From contig NZ_BMNT01000012.1 in assembly GCF_014646695.1 (NCBI RefSeq), forward strand, positions 15,246 to 79,245: a DNA stretch of 64,000 nucleotides, given 5' to 3'. This document shows positions 48,828 to 57,486 of the stretch, piece after piece. The translations under genes and the position numbers were made by a program. Origin of the DNA: Sphaerisporangium melleum (GTDB lineage Bacteria > Actinomycetota > Actinomycetes > Streptosporangiales > Streptosporangiaceae). The notes under the pieces were generated by a model that had not been told where the DNA came from, did no database searches, and saw only the letters and a program-made list of their open reading frames with translations. Position 1 is the stretch's first letter. Every line of letters starts with the position of its first letter.

Positions 48828-48864
48828 CGCAACGGCCCTGACCGTAGGGGTCAGCGCCGTTGCG
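48828..48864. terminator. Bidirectional hairpin terminator
   Basis: Arms CGCAACGGC-CCTGACC and GGGTCAG-C-GCCGTTGCG with a small bulge, between the convergent TetR and DUF1330 genes. The rest of the gap 48479-48915 has no supported gene. Confidence 0.65.
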
Positions 48865-48915
48865 TCTTCAGCTCCCGGGCCGTTCACCTGGCCGGTTCCG
48901 GTCGGGATGACGACG

Positions 48916-49278
48916 TCACTCGGAGGCGCCGGCCGCCGCGACCGCGGCACGTACCTCCTGTGCGAACCCCTTCACGGTGTAGCCCGGGGGCAGGCTGTCG
49001 ATCAGGACGATGTCCGAGATCGCGTTGCGCACGCGCAGCGGCAGGATCGCCTGGTACTCGGGCGAGCGGTACCAGGCCTCAGCGGCCGCACGGTCGGGGA
49101 ACTCCATGAGCACGACCAGACCCGGCCACGAACCCTCGATCACGTCGGCTGTTCCGTTGGCCAGCCACTTCCCGCCGAACGGCTGGACAGTGGCCTCGAC
49201 CTGCTCCAGGTACGACAGTCCCTGCTCGTTCGGGACGTCGCCAGGGATGCGGAGATGGTTGATCAGGTAGGTACTCAT
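48916..49278 (-). CDS. DUF1330 protein
   Basis: 120 residues with GAGAGGAACC upstream of the ATG. It shows the dimeric alpha/beta ferredoxin-like DUF1330 pattern: YLINHLRIPG, then VIEGSWPGLVVLMEFPDRAAAEAWYRSPEYQAILPLR. Function unknown; members often accompany oxidoreductases or stress regulators. An inverted repeat lies in its promoter. Confidence 0.87.
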   Translation of the reverse strand: MSTYLINHLRIPGDVPNEQGLSYLEQVEATVQPFGGKWLANGTADVIEGSWPGLVVLMEFPDRAAAEAWYRSPEYQAILPLRVRNAISDIVLIDSLPPGYTVKGFAQEVRAAVAAAGASE

Positions 49279-49324
49279 CGGAGGTTCCTCTCGCGGCGGC
49301 TAGGCGTGGTGGGCACGTAGCGAC

Positions 49325-49350
49325 AGTTAGATTACTGACACAATCTAACT
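49325..49350 (-). promoter_or_regulatory. TetR-type inverted repeat upstream of DUF1330
   Basis: AGTTAGATT-ACTGACAC-AATCTAACT, perfect 9-base arms with an 8-base spacer, 47 bases upstream of the DUF1330 start. The form fits a TetR dimer. The TetR at 47900 is the nearest candidate. Confidence 0.6.
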
Positions 49351-49796
49351 CAGTGGGCGGCGATTCGCGCAACCGAGATGTCGGCCATGATCCAAATGAG
49401 GGTGGTACCCCATCGAGGCGATCATCGACACTGCGCAGGCCTCTTGGATTGTGAGCGTAAGCACGAGATGCGGCCGGGCGGACAACTTGATCAAGTCGCG
49501 CCGCCGGCAGGCCGGGAGGGGTTTTCCCTTGCGGGAGGGTGGCTTGCCCTCGCCTCATAGATAATTGGTGACATCTATCACGTGGACGCGCGGGCGGCGA
49601 CCCGGCACTCTGGTGGGAGTTTCACCGGCAGGAGGGTGTCGGCGACTTCCTGACCGCCCTGAGCGGACTCCAGCCGGAGCGTGAGCCCAGGCTGCCCCTA
49701 CCGCCCGCCGGCCGCGTCCGCCGCGGCCGACGGGCCCGACCGCTTTCCCACGGCTCCGCGGGTTGCCGTTCGTGGGCAAGCAGGAGATGCGATCTC
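49351..49796. other. Intergenic stretch
   Basis: 446 bases before the GNAT gene. A loose inverted pair ATAGAT/ATCTAT occurs at 49558-49579. No gene recognised. Confidence 0.45.
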
Positions 49797-50636
49797 GTGA
49801 CCTGGTTCATTACGGACAAGCCCGAAGTGTTTCGCTCCGAGGCGGGGCCTTTTCTCGCCGCGCGTCCCGATCTGCACACCATGCTGCTGTCCGGACTCGA
49901 CACGATCGAGCAGCTGCGGTCCGGGGGTGAACCCCCGCCCACGGTGCTGGGCTGGTGGCGGGAACCGGATGAAACAGCGACGACGGCCGCGTTCGTGTGG
50001 ATGCCACCGCACCTGCTGACCGCGAGCCGCCTTTCCCAGGCCGCGGCAACGTACCTGGCCGGACTCCTGGCCGCCCGAGCTCAGCCGTTTGAGCTCCTGG
50101 CCGACGACTCATCGGTCCGCGCCTTCTCCGAAGCGTGGCAGACGACCACCGGCTCCGCGCCGGAGAGCGGACCGCACCTGCGCCTCTATCGTCTTGGCCG
50201 GCTCGTGTGCCCCGACGTCGCACCGCCTGGGGCACCGCGGACGGCGACCGACGGTGACCGGGCTCTTCTCCACGACTGGTGCACCCGTTTCGTTACGGAA
50301 GCCGGCTCGCTCGGAGCGGATCTCGACGCATTCATCGACGAGCGGATGAGCCGGCGCGGTTGGCGGTTGTGGACGGTCGGGGACGAACCAGTGGCCATGG
50401 CCGCCATGACGTCGGTGGTGGCCGGCACGGCTCGCCTCACCCCCGTCTACACGCTGCCCGGCCAACGCGGCCGGGGCTACGGCTCCGCCGTCACCGCAGC
50501 CGTTTCCCAAGCAGCCCGCGACGCCGGTGCGGAACACGTACTCCTCTTCACCGACCTCGCCAATCCGACGAGCAACAGCGTCTACCAGCGCATCGGATAC
50601 AGCCCCGTCTCGGACTACCGAATCGTGGTGCCCTGA
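49797..50636 (+). CDS. GNAT-family N-acetyltransferase
   Basis: 279 residues from GTG at 49797 (AGGAG upstream). The N-terminal 140 residues form a non-catalytic half; the C-terminal half has the acetyl-CoA loop QRGRGYGSAVTAAVSQAARDAG and the family end NSVYQRIGYSPVSDYRIV. Substrate unknown. It stands between the two tRNA-end repeats. Confidence 0.87.
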   Translation: MTWFITDKPEVFRSEAGPFLAARPDLHTMLLSGLDTIEQLRSGGEPPPTVLGWWREPDETATTAAFVWMPPHLLTASRLSQAAATYLAGLLAARAQPFELLADDSSVRAFSEAWQTTTGSAPESGPHLRLYRLGRLVCPDVAPPGAPRTATDGDRALLHDWCTRFVTEAGSLGADLDAFIDERMSRRGWRLWTVGDEPVAMAAMTSVVAGTARLTPVYTLPGQRGRGYGSAVTAAVSQAARDAGAEHVLLFTDLANPTSNSVYQRIGYSPVSDYRIVVP

Positions 50637-50948
50637 CACCGCAAGATCAACCAATGGCTGTTCCGGGCAGGGCAACGGCTGGATCACACCGTCAGCGAGG
50701 CACCAGTGTGAAGTCGGCATGACCGCCATCACGCCATGGTGATGCCCGAGGAGCCACCCGCCCCGGGCAGTTCGTCACCGACCCCTGTAGCCGCCGCGGG
50801 AGCGCGGGTCGCCGATCGCCGATCGCCGAATTTTGATTATGCTCGACATCTAACTGTGTTGGCGCTGACAGCCAGGTCGGGGACACGACTGCCAGGGTCG
50901 GCATCTTCCCGAGGCCCGAAATCCTTGGTCACCCGGTTAGTCGCCCAT

Positions 50949-50976
50949 GCCCCGTTTCCTAGATCGGAGACGGGGC
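50949..50976 (-). terminator. tRNA terminator hairpin
   Basis: Arms GCCCCGTTTCC and GGAGACGGGGC, with one wobble pair, around a 6-base loop, 9 bases beyond the CCA end of the tRNA fragment on the minus strand. It belongs to the original tRNA gene whose 5' half is absent. Confidence 0.65.
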
Positions 50977-50984
50977 GTTTTGGC

Positions 50985-51030
50985 TGGTGGGCGCTACTGG
51001 GTTCGAACCAGTGACCCCTCGCTTGTAAGT
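50985..51030 (-). repeat. tRNA 3'-half fragment, probable att site
   Basis: On the minus strand it has the anticodon loop CTTACAA (anticodon TAC, Val-like), variable loop, a perfect T-arm (ACTGG-TTCGAAC-CCAGT), acceptor strand AGCGCCC, A73 and encoded CCA. The anticodon 5' stem, D-arm and 5' acceptor are replaced by unrelated sequence, so it cannot make a tRNA. 3' tRNA halves are typical core att sites. The decayed copy is at 47515. Confidence 0.65.
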
Positions 51031-51528
51031 CAAACCGGACAGTGGTGGGGCCTGCACCATCACCCGCTCTGACCTGCCCATACATTCCCCAGCAGTCCCC
51101 CACCGTCCAGCCTTGTCCACGCCCGTTGTCACCCAGTTTGTCACCCAGAACCCAGGTCACAGCTGAACCGTTCAGACGGGAGGATCCTCGCTGGCACCAG
51201 TGACACACTCGGATTTCGGAGGTTGCGCCTCTCGGTCACCGCGGATAACTGCCCCACATACGCCAAGGCGGCGTAGACTGGCCAATCTCGTTGCGCCCCT
51301 CGGTCTCCACGAAGGGCGACTGCCACCGGGCCGGATGCCGGGCGCAGCACGGAGAAGCGCGCGATCGTTCGGCTGGGCATTCGAACTCCTACAGGCCCTC
51401 GAACTGATAACCGACACCCGTGGTCGGAGCACAGCCGGCAGGGACGGAACGACGAGTTGAGAGCAAGTCCACCTCGGCGCCGACGGCAAGATCCTTCATA
51501 GAACTCGGTGTCCAGCGTTACGGCACCG
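51031..51528. other. Gap between the tRNA fragment and the XRE gene
   Basis: About 500 bases. Only short frames with no recognisable product are present, with repeated GTCACCCAG text near 51127-51149. This is where an integrase remnant might be expected, but none was seen. Confidence 0.5.
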
Positions 51529-51903
51529 TCACCCGGCCCGCATGTCGCGTTCGGCGGAGAATTTACGCATAGCCGCGCCGATCACCTCTTCGAGATACCG
51601 CACGTCCTCCTCACGAAGATCCCTACGCGCCCTGAGCAGAGGGGCGAGTTGGACGAGGAGTTCAGGTTCGTGTTGCAGGGCATCGGCGTCCTCGGTCATG
51701 AACTCTTCCGCGGGTACGCCAAGCCAGCGTACGAGGGCGGCGAAGGCGTCGACGTCGGGCCGATAGTCATTGGCCAACCGGGTCATGGTCGAGGGACTGA
51801 CCCCGACCTCTGTTGCCAGTTGTCGCCAGGACCGGTCACGCTCGCGACGGGCTATGTCGAGCGCGGCGTAGAGCTTCGGCACGTCGATTCGGGTTCGCGG
51901 CAT
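51529..51903 (-). CDS. XRE-family regulator of the defence operon
   Basis: 124 residues from ATG at 51903 (AGGAG 9 bases upstream). The helix-turn-helix is SWRQLATEVGVSPSTMTRLANDYRPDVDAFAALVRWLG; the C-terminal 45 residues form a helical tail (LREEDVRYLEEVIGAAMRKF). It is divergent from the MBL-E2/E1/JAB-patatin operon and has several TTCGAA palindromes between the two starts, so it probably represses both. Control of toxic effectors by an XRE repressor is common in defence loci. Confidence 0.86.
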   Translation of the reverse strand: MPRTRIDVPKLYAALDIARRERDRSWRQLATEVGVSPSTMTRLANDYRPDVDAFAALVRWLGVPAEEFMTEDADALQHEPELLVQLAPLLRARRDLREEDVRYLEEVIGAAMRKFSAERDMRAG

Positions 51904-51945
51904 GATGTCGTGCTCCTGTTTCGGCGTGTCTTTATTTCTATCACC

Positions 51946-52002
51946 GTTCGACATCTCGAACACCACCCGCTATGGTTTGCTCGAAAATTCGAACATGTTC
52001 GA
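51946..52002. promoter_or_regulatory. Operator cluster between XRE and the MBL operon
   Basis: Three related palindromes: GTTCGA-CATC-TCGAAC (51946-51961), TCGAA-AA-TTCGA (51981-51992) and TCGAACATGTTCGA (51989-52002). The last two overlap. All are built from TTCGA half-sites. Likely binding sites of the divergent XRE protein. Confidence 0.7.
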
Positions 52003-52117
52003 TGATCGCGCGTCCGATAGTGGTGGCGATCGTCATGATCCGGGTGCCGCGCCACCCTCGGTCTGCCCGTTTGGCCGACGACACGCGAGGATCAGCGGTT
52101 TCGAGGAGGATGAATCC

Positions 52118-53413
52118 GTGACGGAAGATCTGCCGAACATGGGTGTGGTGTTCTGGCCCGTGGGGACCGGCGACAGTACCACGATCGTGGTGAGCGAGGA
52201 TGTCGTCGTGCAGGTCGACCTGCACGACATGGCTAAGGCCGACGACGATGACAATCCCGAGGTGCCGGTCGTCGACCGGCTCGTGGAGGCACTCCCCACT
52301 GTCGGCGATCGGCCCTATCTGGCGGTATTCGTCCTAACGCACGCCGATAAAGATCACTGTCTGGGGTTCGCGGACCTGCTGAACAAGGTCGACATTGGCG
52401 AATTGTGGGCCACCCCGCGCCTGTGGCGCGAGTACGAGCAGGCCGCAGACGAGAAGCTCTGCGAGGACGCCAAGGCGTTCCAGGACGAGGCCGAGCGACG
52501 CGTCAAGGCAGTGAAGAAGGCGATCGAGGAGGGCAAGGAGCCCGTCAGCGGCGACCGCGTCATTGTGATCGGCTACGACACCGACCACGACAAGCACGCC
52601 TACGACGAGCTCCCCGAGCAGTACAAGTCCGGGCCCGGCAAGTCGATCACGACCCTGGACGGACAGTCGTGCGAGGGACGATTCGAGGCGTTCATCCACG
52701 CACCGTTCGCGGCCGACTGCGCCGCCGAACGCAACGACACCTCGGTGGCGATGCAGGTGGCACTCACCGAGACCGATGGGGAGACCGGCAAGATCCTCCT
52801 GTTCGGTGACCTCGCCCATGAGACGATCATGAAAATCTTCACCTACAGCGAGAAGCACAAGCGCAACCACTACCTAGAGTGGGACGTGCTCCTCGCACCC
52901 CACCACTGCTCCAAGAAGGTCATGTTCCTCCCCCAGGACGGCAAAGACGTGCTGCAGCAGGACATCATGGACGCCTTCGCCCGGCATTCCCGCCACGGGG
53001 CCATCGTGGTCTCCAGCAGCGGGGTGATCCCCTCCAGCGACGAACCTGGGAAGAATCCGCCGCATCGCAAGGCGGCCGATGAGTATGAGGAGATCGTCGA
53101 CGAGCTGATCTGCACGATGGAGTGGCCGGACGCGGGCGCCCCTACCCCGGTCGTGTTCGCCGTCGACGCCGACGGTGCTCGCGTCCTGCGCGAAGCGACC
53201 GTCGCCTCCGCCCGCACGGCGGTCACCGAGGGCAAGGCCTTCCGGCGCGGTCGGCGCCTGGCCGTCATTACGTCAGCGGCCACCGCGGTCGGTTGTGACA
53301 TCGCCAAGGCTCGGGGCCAGACCTCCAGAGGCCCTGACAGGATCCGTGCCGCGATCGCGGCCGACCGCGGAGCTAGCGACGTCGCCCCCCCGCCCGTGGG
53401 ATTCGGCCGGTGA
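52118..53413 (+). CDS. ComEC-like MBL-fold metallohydrolase
   Basis: 431 residues from GTG at 52118 (GGAGGA 7 bases upstream). The metal motif is THADKDH (His75, Asp77, Asp79, His80), the H-x-D-x-D-H form seen in ComEC/Rec2-type domains. Further metal ligands are in LLFGDLAHE and LLAPHHCSKK. A low-complexity basic C-terminal tail (about 385-431) ends VGFGR. No signal peptide, so it acts in the cytoplasm, perhaps as a nuclease or phosphodiesterase. Its stop overlaps the next start (GTGA), so it is translated with the E2-E1-JAB protein. Confidence 0.82.
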   Translation: MTEDLPNMGVVFWPVGTGDSTTIVVSEDVVVQVDLHDMAKADDDDNPEVPVVDRLVEALPTVGDRPYLAVFVLTHADKDHCLGFADLLNKVDIGELWATPRLWREYEQAADEKLCEDAKAFQDEAERRVKAVKKAIEEGKEPVSGDRVIVIGYDTDHDKHAYDELPEQYKSGPGKSITTLDGQSCEGRFEAFIHAPFAADCAAERNDTSVAMQVALTETDGETGKILLFGDLAHETIMKIFTYSEKHKRNHYLEWDVLLAPHHCSKKVMFLPQDGKDVLQQDIMDAFARHSRHGAIVVSSSGVIPSSDEPGKNPPHRKAADEYEEIVDELICTMEWPDAGAPTPVVFAVDADGARVLREATVASARTAVTEGKAFRRGRRLAVITSAATAVGCDIAKARGQTSRGPDRIRAAIAADRGASDVAPPPVGFGR

Positions 53414-55911
53414 GCCATTCCGGCTACGAGCTCGCCGCCCGTCAGCTCGCCGCTTTAGCCACGGTGAGCAACGGTGTCGTGGAGGTGCTGCCCGAACGTG
53501 CCGAGAAGGAGAACGATCTGGTGATCGCCCTGGACCTGCGCGATATTCCGCGCGGTCCGGGTATCAGGCTGCGCAGTCGGGAACGATTCCGGCTGATCAT
53601 TCCGGACACGTTTCCGTTCACGCCCCCCACGGTACGGGTTCTCCACGACCGCTGGCGGGGGACTCCCCATGTCAACTGGGGCAGCCACCTGTGCCTGTAC
53701 GCGGCCGCGTCGGTGGAATGGAACCCCTCCGACGGGATCCGCGGGCTCCTCGACAGGCTGGTGACCTGGCTGGAAAGGGCCGCTGCGGGCACCCTCGACC
53801 CCGATGGGCAGCCGCTCCACCCGCCAGCGGTGTACCCGTCAGCAGAGGCCGGCCACATCATCGTCCATCCCGACCTTGGCCCGCGCGCGCCTTGGGAGCA
53901 GCACGCCACCCCCGGACCTTCGACGATGTTCGCCTGGTGCATCAGAGACTTCGGCCGCATCGAGGTACTCGAATGGCTCAACGAGCTTGAGGCCTTCGAG
54001 CGCGTCCTCTCTGAGGACGTTCGGGCGGTCGACGAGCAGGGACGACCGTGTTTCCTCATTCCCGTCATGCTGGTTAACGACCACATCACGTGGGAGTACC
54101 CATCCAGCGCGAGCGAGCTCGCCGCAGGACTGGAGAGGATCGGCTACGCACGTGATTCCCTGTTGCGGGACCTCACCTGGAGCAGCAGGCTGAACCGGCT
54201 GCTGCGGTGGACGGAGGATCCCGAAACCGACGATCCCAACGCCGATCCCGTGACCATGCTGCTAGGCACCCCGTCCAGGCGAATCGAAGGCGACACGAGA
54301 CTCGCGCATCTCGTCGCCTGGAACCTTGATGCCTTTGGCGCGGACATCGCCTCGTTGCTGGGACGCGCCGAGGAACTCGACAACAAGGAGATCACCGGCA
54401 AGGTCCGAGACTTGGCCCACAGGTGGCTCGACACCGCGGCCGTGCGGTGGATGACCGTGCATGAGGCCCGCCCCGAGGTCACCCGTCGCCGCGATGAGGG
54501 CACGCCTTTGTCCTGGTTGCACGGAAAGCGGGTCCTCGTCTTGGGTGTGGGCGCATTGGGCGCACCCGTCGCCGAACATTGCGTCCGGGCCGGCACCAAG
54601 ACCCTGACGGTCGTCGACCGGAGGACTGTCAACCCCGGCATCCTGGTCCGCCAGCCCTACACCTACAACGACATCGGCCAGTCCAAGGCACGTGCCCTCG
54701 CCGCCCGGCTGAACACCCTCACCCGCGAGCCCACCACGATCGCTGTCCACCTGGACGCAATCGCCATCCTCGTGGCCTCCTCGTTCACCCCAGAGGACTT
54801 CGACCTGGTCATCGACGCGACGGCCGACATCGGCGTGCGTGCCGCCCTAGAACGAGCGCGAAAGGGTAGCCGGTACGACTGGCCACCGGTCGTCACAATG
54901 ATCATCGGACATCGCGCTGATCATGGCCTGCTCACTGTCTCGTCCCCCATGGCCACCGGCGCAGGCCATGACGTGCTGCGGAGAACCGCGATTCGTGCGC
55001 GCGGACCGCAGGAGAGTACATGGAAAGACGTAGCCGACGACTTTTTCCCTGACCCGCCCCGCACCGAGATGTTCTTTCCGGAGCCCGGTTGTTCGGCACC
55101 CACCTTCGTCGCCTCCTCGGCCGACATCGGCAACCTTGCAGCCAGCATGATCATTCAGGCCCTTAAGATCGTTTCGACCGATCCTCGCGAACGGGCGGCG
55201 ATGACAGCCGCGGCGGTGCACCAGCCTTCCGTCCGGGCACGAGGCCACACGCGTACCCCTCTCCTCACCTGGGACGACGATCTGATCTGCGTCGACCCGG
55301 AATCGGGCTATGAAGTGAGAATCTGCGGGGACGCCCTCGCCCAGATGCGGATCGAGACCCGTCGCGGCGCCCGCGTCCGCAGCCCCAGGATCGAAACCGG
55401 CGGAATGCTCCTTGGCGCCTTCGACGACGCGGTCGGCGTTGTTCATATCGATGTCGCCACTGGGCCTCCGCCCGACAGCCTCCTGTCGGAGGAGTACTTC
55501 GAGCATGGGGCCGTCGGAGCCCAGGAACTCATCGATCACCACAATCGACGTACCAAGGGACTCACTACCTTCGTCGGAATGTGGCATACCCATCCCTATG
55601 GGCAGGCACGACCGAGTGCCATCGACGAAGCGGGCATGGCGACGATCACCTCCTTCGTGGGAGGAAGCCGACGTGCTGTGATGCTAATCCTCGGCGGGCC
55701 CGAATTCGTATGGAACGCCTGGAGGGGCGGCGCCAGCAACCCGCACATCTACGTCAGAATCGTTGAGAACCGGCAGCCAGCGAACACGGAACCTCAACCC
55801 GGCCAAACAGATCGTCCCCCCGGCCGCTACTTCACCGGCGGTTACAGCTATCCCGCGTCGGAGGCGGATGGCCAGGTACAAAGACGCCGCCTTAGATGGA
55901 GATGCTGGTGA
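53410..55911 (+). CDS. Single-chain E2-E1-JAB ubiquitin-like conjugation/deconjugation protein
   Basis: 833 residues from GTG at 53410. The N-terminal E2/UBC-like domain (about 5-130) has IIPDTFPFTPPTVRV, HVNWGSHLCLY with candidate Cys95, and EWNPSDGIRGLLDRL. A helical linker is followed by an E1/ThiF domain (about 365-600) with LVLGVGALGAP, the nucleotide-binding VVDRRTVNPGILVRQ and candidate Cys561 in EPGCSAPTF. A JAB/JAMM domain (about 655-790) has Glu662 and HTHPYGQARPSAIDE (His726, His728, Ser736, Asp739), so all zinc ligands are intact. In CBASS, Cap2 is E2-E1 and Cap3 is the JAB protease on separate chains. Here all three are fused. The substrate is unknown. Confidence 0.87.
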   Translation: MSHSGYELAARQLAALATVSNGVVEVLPERAEKENDLVIALDLRDIPRGPGIRLRSRERFRLIIPDTFPFTPPTVRVLHDRWRGTPHVNWGSHLCLYAAASVEWNPSDGIRGLLDRLVTWLERAAAGTLDPDGQPLHPPAVYPSAEAGHIIVHPDLGPRAPWEQHATPGPSTMFAWCIRDFGRIEVLEWLNELEAFERVLSEDVRAVDEQGRPCFLIPVMLVNDHITWEYPSSASELAAGLERIGYARDSLLRDLTWSSRLNRLLRWTEDPETDDPNADPVTMLLGTPSRRIEGDTRLAHLVAWNLDAFGADIASLLGRAEELDNKEITGKVRDLAHRWLDTAAVRWMTVHEARPEVTRRRDEGTPLSWLHGKRVLVLGVGALGAPVAEHCVRAGTKTLTVVDRRTVNPGILVRQPYTYNDIGQSKARALAARLNTLTREPTTIAVHLDAIAILVASSFTPEDFDLVIDATADIGVRAALERARKGSRYDWPPVVTMIIGHRADHGLLTVSSPMATGAGHDVLRRTAIRARGPQESTWKDVADDFFPDPPRTEMFFPEPGCSAPTFVASSADIGNLAASMIIQALKIVSTDPRERAAMTAAAVHQPSVRARGHTRTPLLTWDDDLICVDPESGYEVRICGDALAQMRIETRRGARVRSPRIETGGMLLGAFDDAVGVVHIDVATGPPPDSLLSEEYFEHGAVGAQELIDHHNRRTKGLTTFVGMWHTHPYGQARPSAIDEAGMATITSFVGGSRRAVMLILGGPEFVWNAWRGGASNPHIYVRIVENRQPANTEPQPGQTDRPPGRYFTGGYSYPASEADGQVQRRRLRWRCW

Positions 55912-57002
55912 ACGACAAGCCCGCGATCGGGCTCGCCCTATCCGGCGGCGGCTTCCGCGCGACCGCTTTCGGGCTGGGGGCCATGCGCACGATGCACGAC
56001 TGCGGTCTGCTCTCTCAAGTAAAGGTCGTCTCTGGGATCAGCGGCGGCAGCCTCCTTGCCGCCATGTGGGCCTACGGCCCCGCCAACTTCGACGAGTTTG
56101 ATGACGACGTCACCACCCTGGTCAGGCGAGGCCTGCAGGGGGAACTCGCCAAACGCGCGCTAGCGCCGCGGCGGATGATCAAGGGCATGGCCAGCAAGAT
56201 CCAAGCGTTCCCCGGACTTCCCGGACAGCGGCTCCGCACACACGCCAGGACCGAGGCCCTGGTCGCCGCGCTCAAGGCGCGGCCCTTTGGCTCCCGGGAC
56301 ATTACTGACGTCACCCACCCGAACCTGGCCACGGTCATCACCGCCACCGACCTGATCACCACGAACGCCGTCCGGTTCGGCAGCCACGCCAGCGCCTGCT
56401 CGGCCATCGGACCCATACGCGGACCGATCCCGGTCGCGGACGCCGTGGCCGCGTCTGCAGCGTTCCCGATCCTGCTGCCTTCTCTTGTCAGGACTTACGA
56501 GTTCCAAGATAACCAGGGGCGTACCACTCCCCACACGGTCGCGATGACCGATGGCGGTGTGTACGACAATCTAGGCCTGAGCGCACTGCAACCGGGCCGC
56601 TCTCGAGCTCATACCGAGCACGTGTACGACCTCGACTACGTCTTCGCCATCGACGCCGGACGAGGCCGGAAGACCAAGCACGGCGCACCGTACCTCCTGC
56701 CACGGCTGGCACGCAGCTTCGATATCACATACAACAAGACCCAGGACGCCGCCCGCGCACAGCTGAATTTGGCGGCCCAGCACGGCACCATCCGCGGCTT
56801 CCTTCACGCCTACCTCGCCATGCAGGACCGCAACCTGCCCGTACCAGTCGCCGACTACGTCTCTCGCGAGAAGGTCATCACCTACCCGACCAACTTCCGA
56901 GCCATCCCGGCCGAGGATTTCCACAACCTGACGATCCGAGGCGAGCAGCTCACCCGAGTCCTCCTCGCACACTACTGCCCGGAACTCCGTGTCCTGACCT
57001 GA
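55908..57002 (+). CDS. Patatin-like phospholipase, likely effector
   Basis: 364 residues from GTG at 55908, chosen because GGAG is 6 bases upstream and a GTGA overlap repeats the junction at 53410; ATG 55896 and 55902 are alternatives. Oxyanion motif LSGGGFRAT, nucleophile Ser45 in GISGGS and Asp215 in TDGGVYDN give the full patatin dyad. No signal peptide. In CBASS, CapV patatins destroy the membrane when activated by a cyclic nucleotide; no sensor for that is encoded here. It is probably the toxic output of this operon. Confidence 0.86.
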   Translation: MNDKPAIGLALSGGGFRATAFGLGAMRTMHDCGLLSQVKVVSGISGGSLLAAMWAYGPANFDEFDDDVTTLVRRGLQGELAKRALAPRRMIKGMASKIQAFPGLPGQRLRTHARTEALVAALKARPFGSRDITDVTHPNLATVITATDLITTNAVRFGSHASACSAIGPIRGPIPVADAVAASAAFPILLPSLVRTYEFQDNQGRTTPHTVAMTDGGVYDNLGLSALQPGRSRAHTEHVYDLDYVFAIDAGRGRKTKHGAPYLLPRLARSFDITYNKTQDAARAQLNLAAQHGTIRGFLHAYLAMQDRNLPVPVADYVSREKVITYPTNFRAIPAEDFHNLTIRGEQLTRVLLAHYCPELRVLT

Positions 57003-57486
57003 TGGGAGAGGTCTATCCAGTGATCGAACGTTGCGTCCCCTGGCCTCGCTGGGCAGTATCGCCGTCCCGGTGATGTCGGCCCACATCACGTATGAGGCGC
57101 GGTCAAGTCCTGTGGTCACGCGTCGGATCCGCGGTACACACCTTGTGACGTGTAACCAGCCAGCAACTCACCCGCCGGCCGCAGCGCAACCACCTGGAAT
57201 CGGGAGGTCGGCGGGGCAACGATCCGCTGCTCCCCCAGCACCCAAGTGATCGCCTGCCGTCGCTCGGGATCAGCAAGTATGGGGCGCCCGTATCCGTGAT
57301 CGACACCGTAGTGCCTCCGGGAACCGGGGTTTGATCCCGCGCGATGCCCTGACGACGTCATGTAACGATGCGTAACGGGAGGCTGATGACAGAGAGGGTT
57401 CCCTATCGGCAAACGCCTTAACGGCAGGCGAGTCGGGAGGTAACGTGCTTCTTCACTAGATCCGAAGATCGCAGAATACGGGCGGA
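57003..57486. other. Intergenic gap before the helicase pair
   Basis: 484 bases. No supported gene; a minus-strand frame at 57116-57412 has no recognised features. The gap separates the conjugation operon from the helicases, so the latter probably have their own promoter. No clear -10/-35 pair was identified. Confidence 0.5.

Noticed and set aside
52118-57002. Standard type II CBASS
   Set aside because: No CD-NTase gene is present on either side, and E2-E1 and JAB are fused, unlike Cap2/Cap3.
57116-57412. 98-codon minus-strand frame between patatin and helicase
   Set aside because: Contains some regular-looking text but no start signal, domain or context; cannot be supported.
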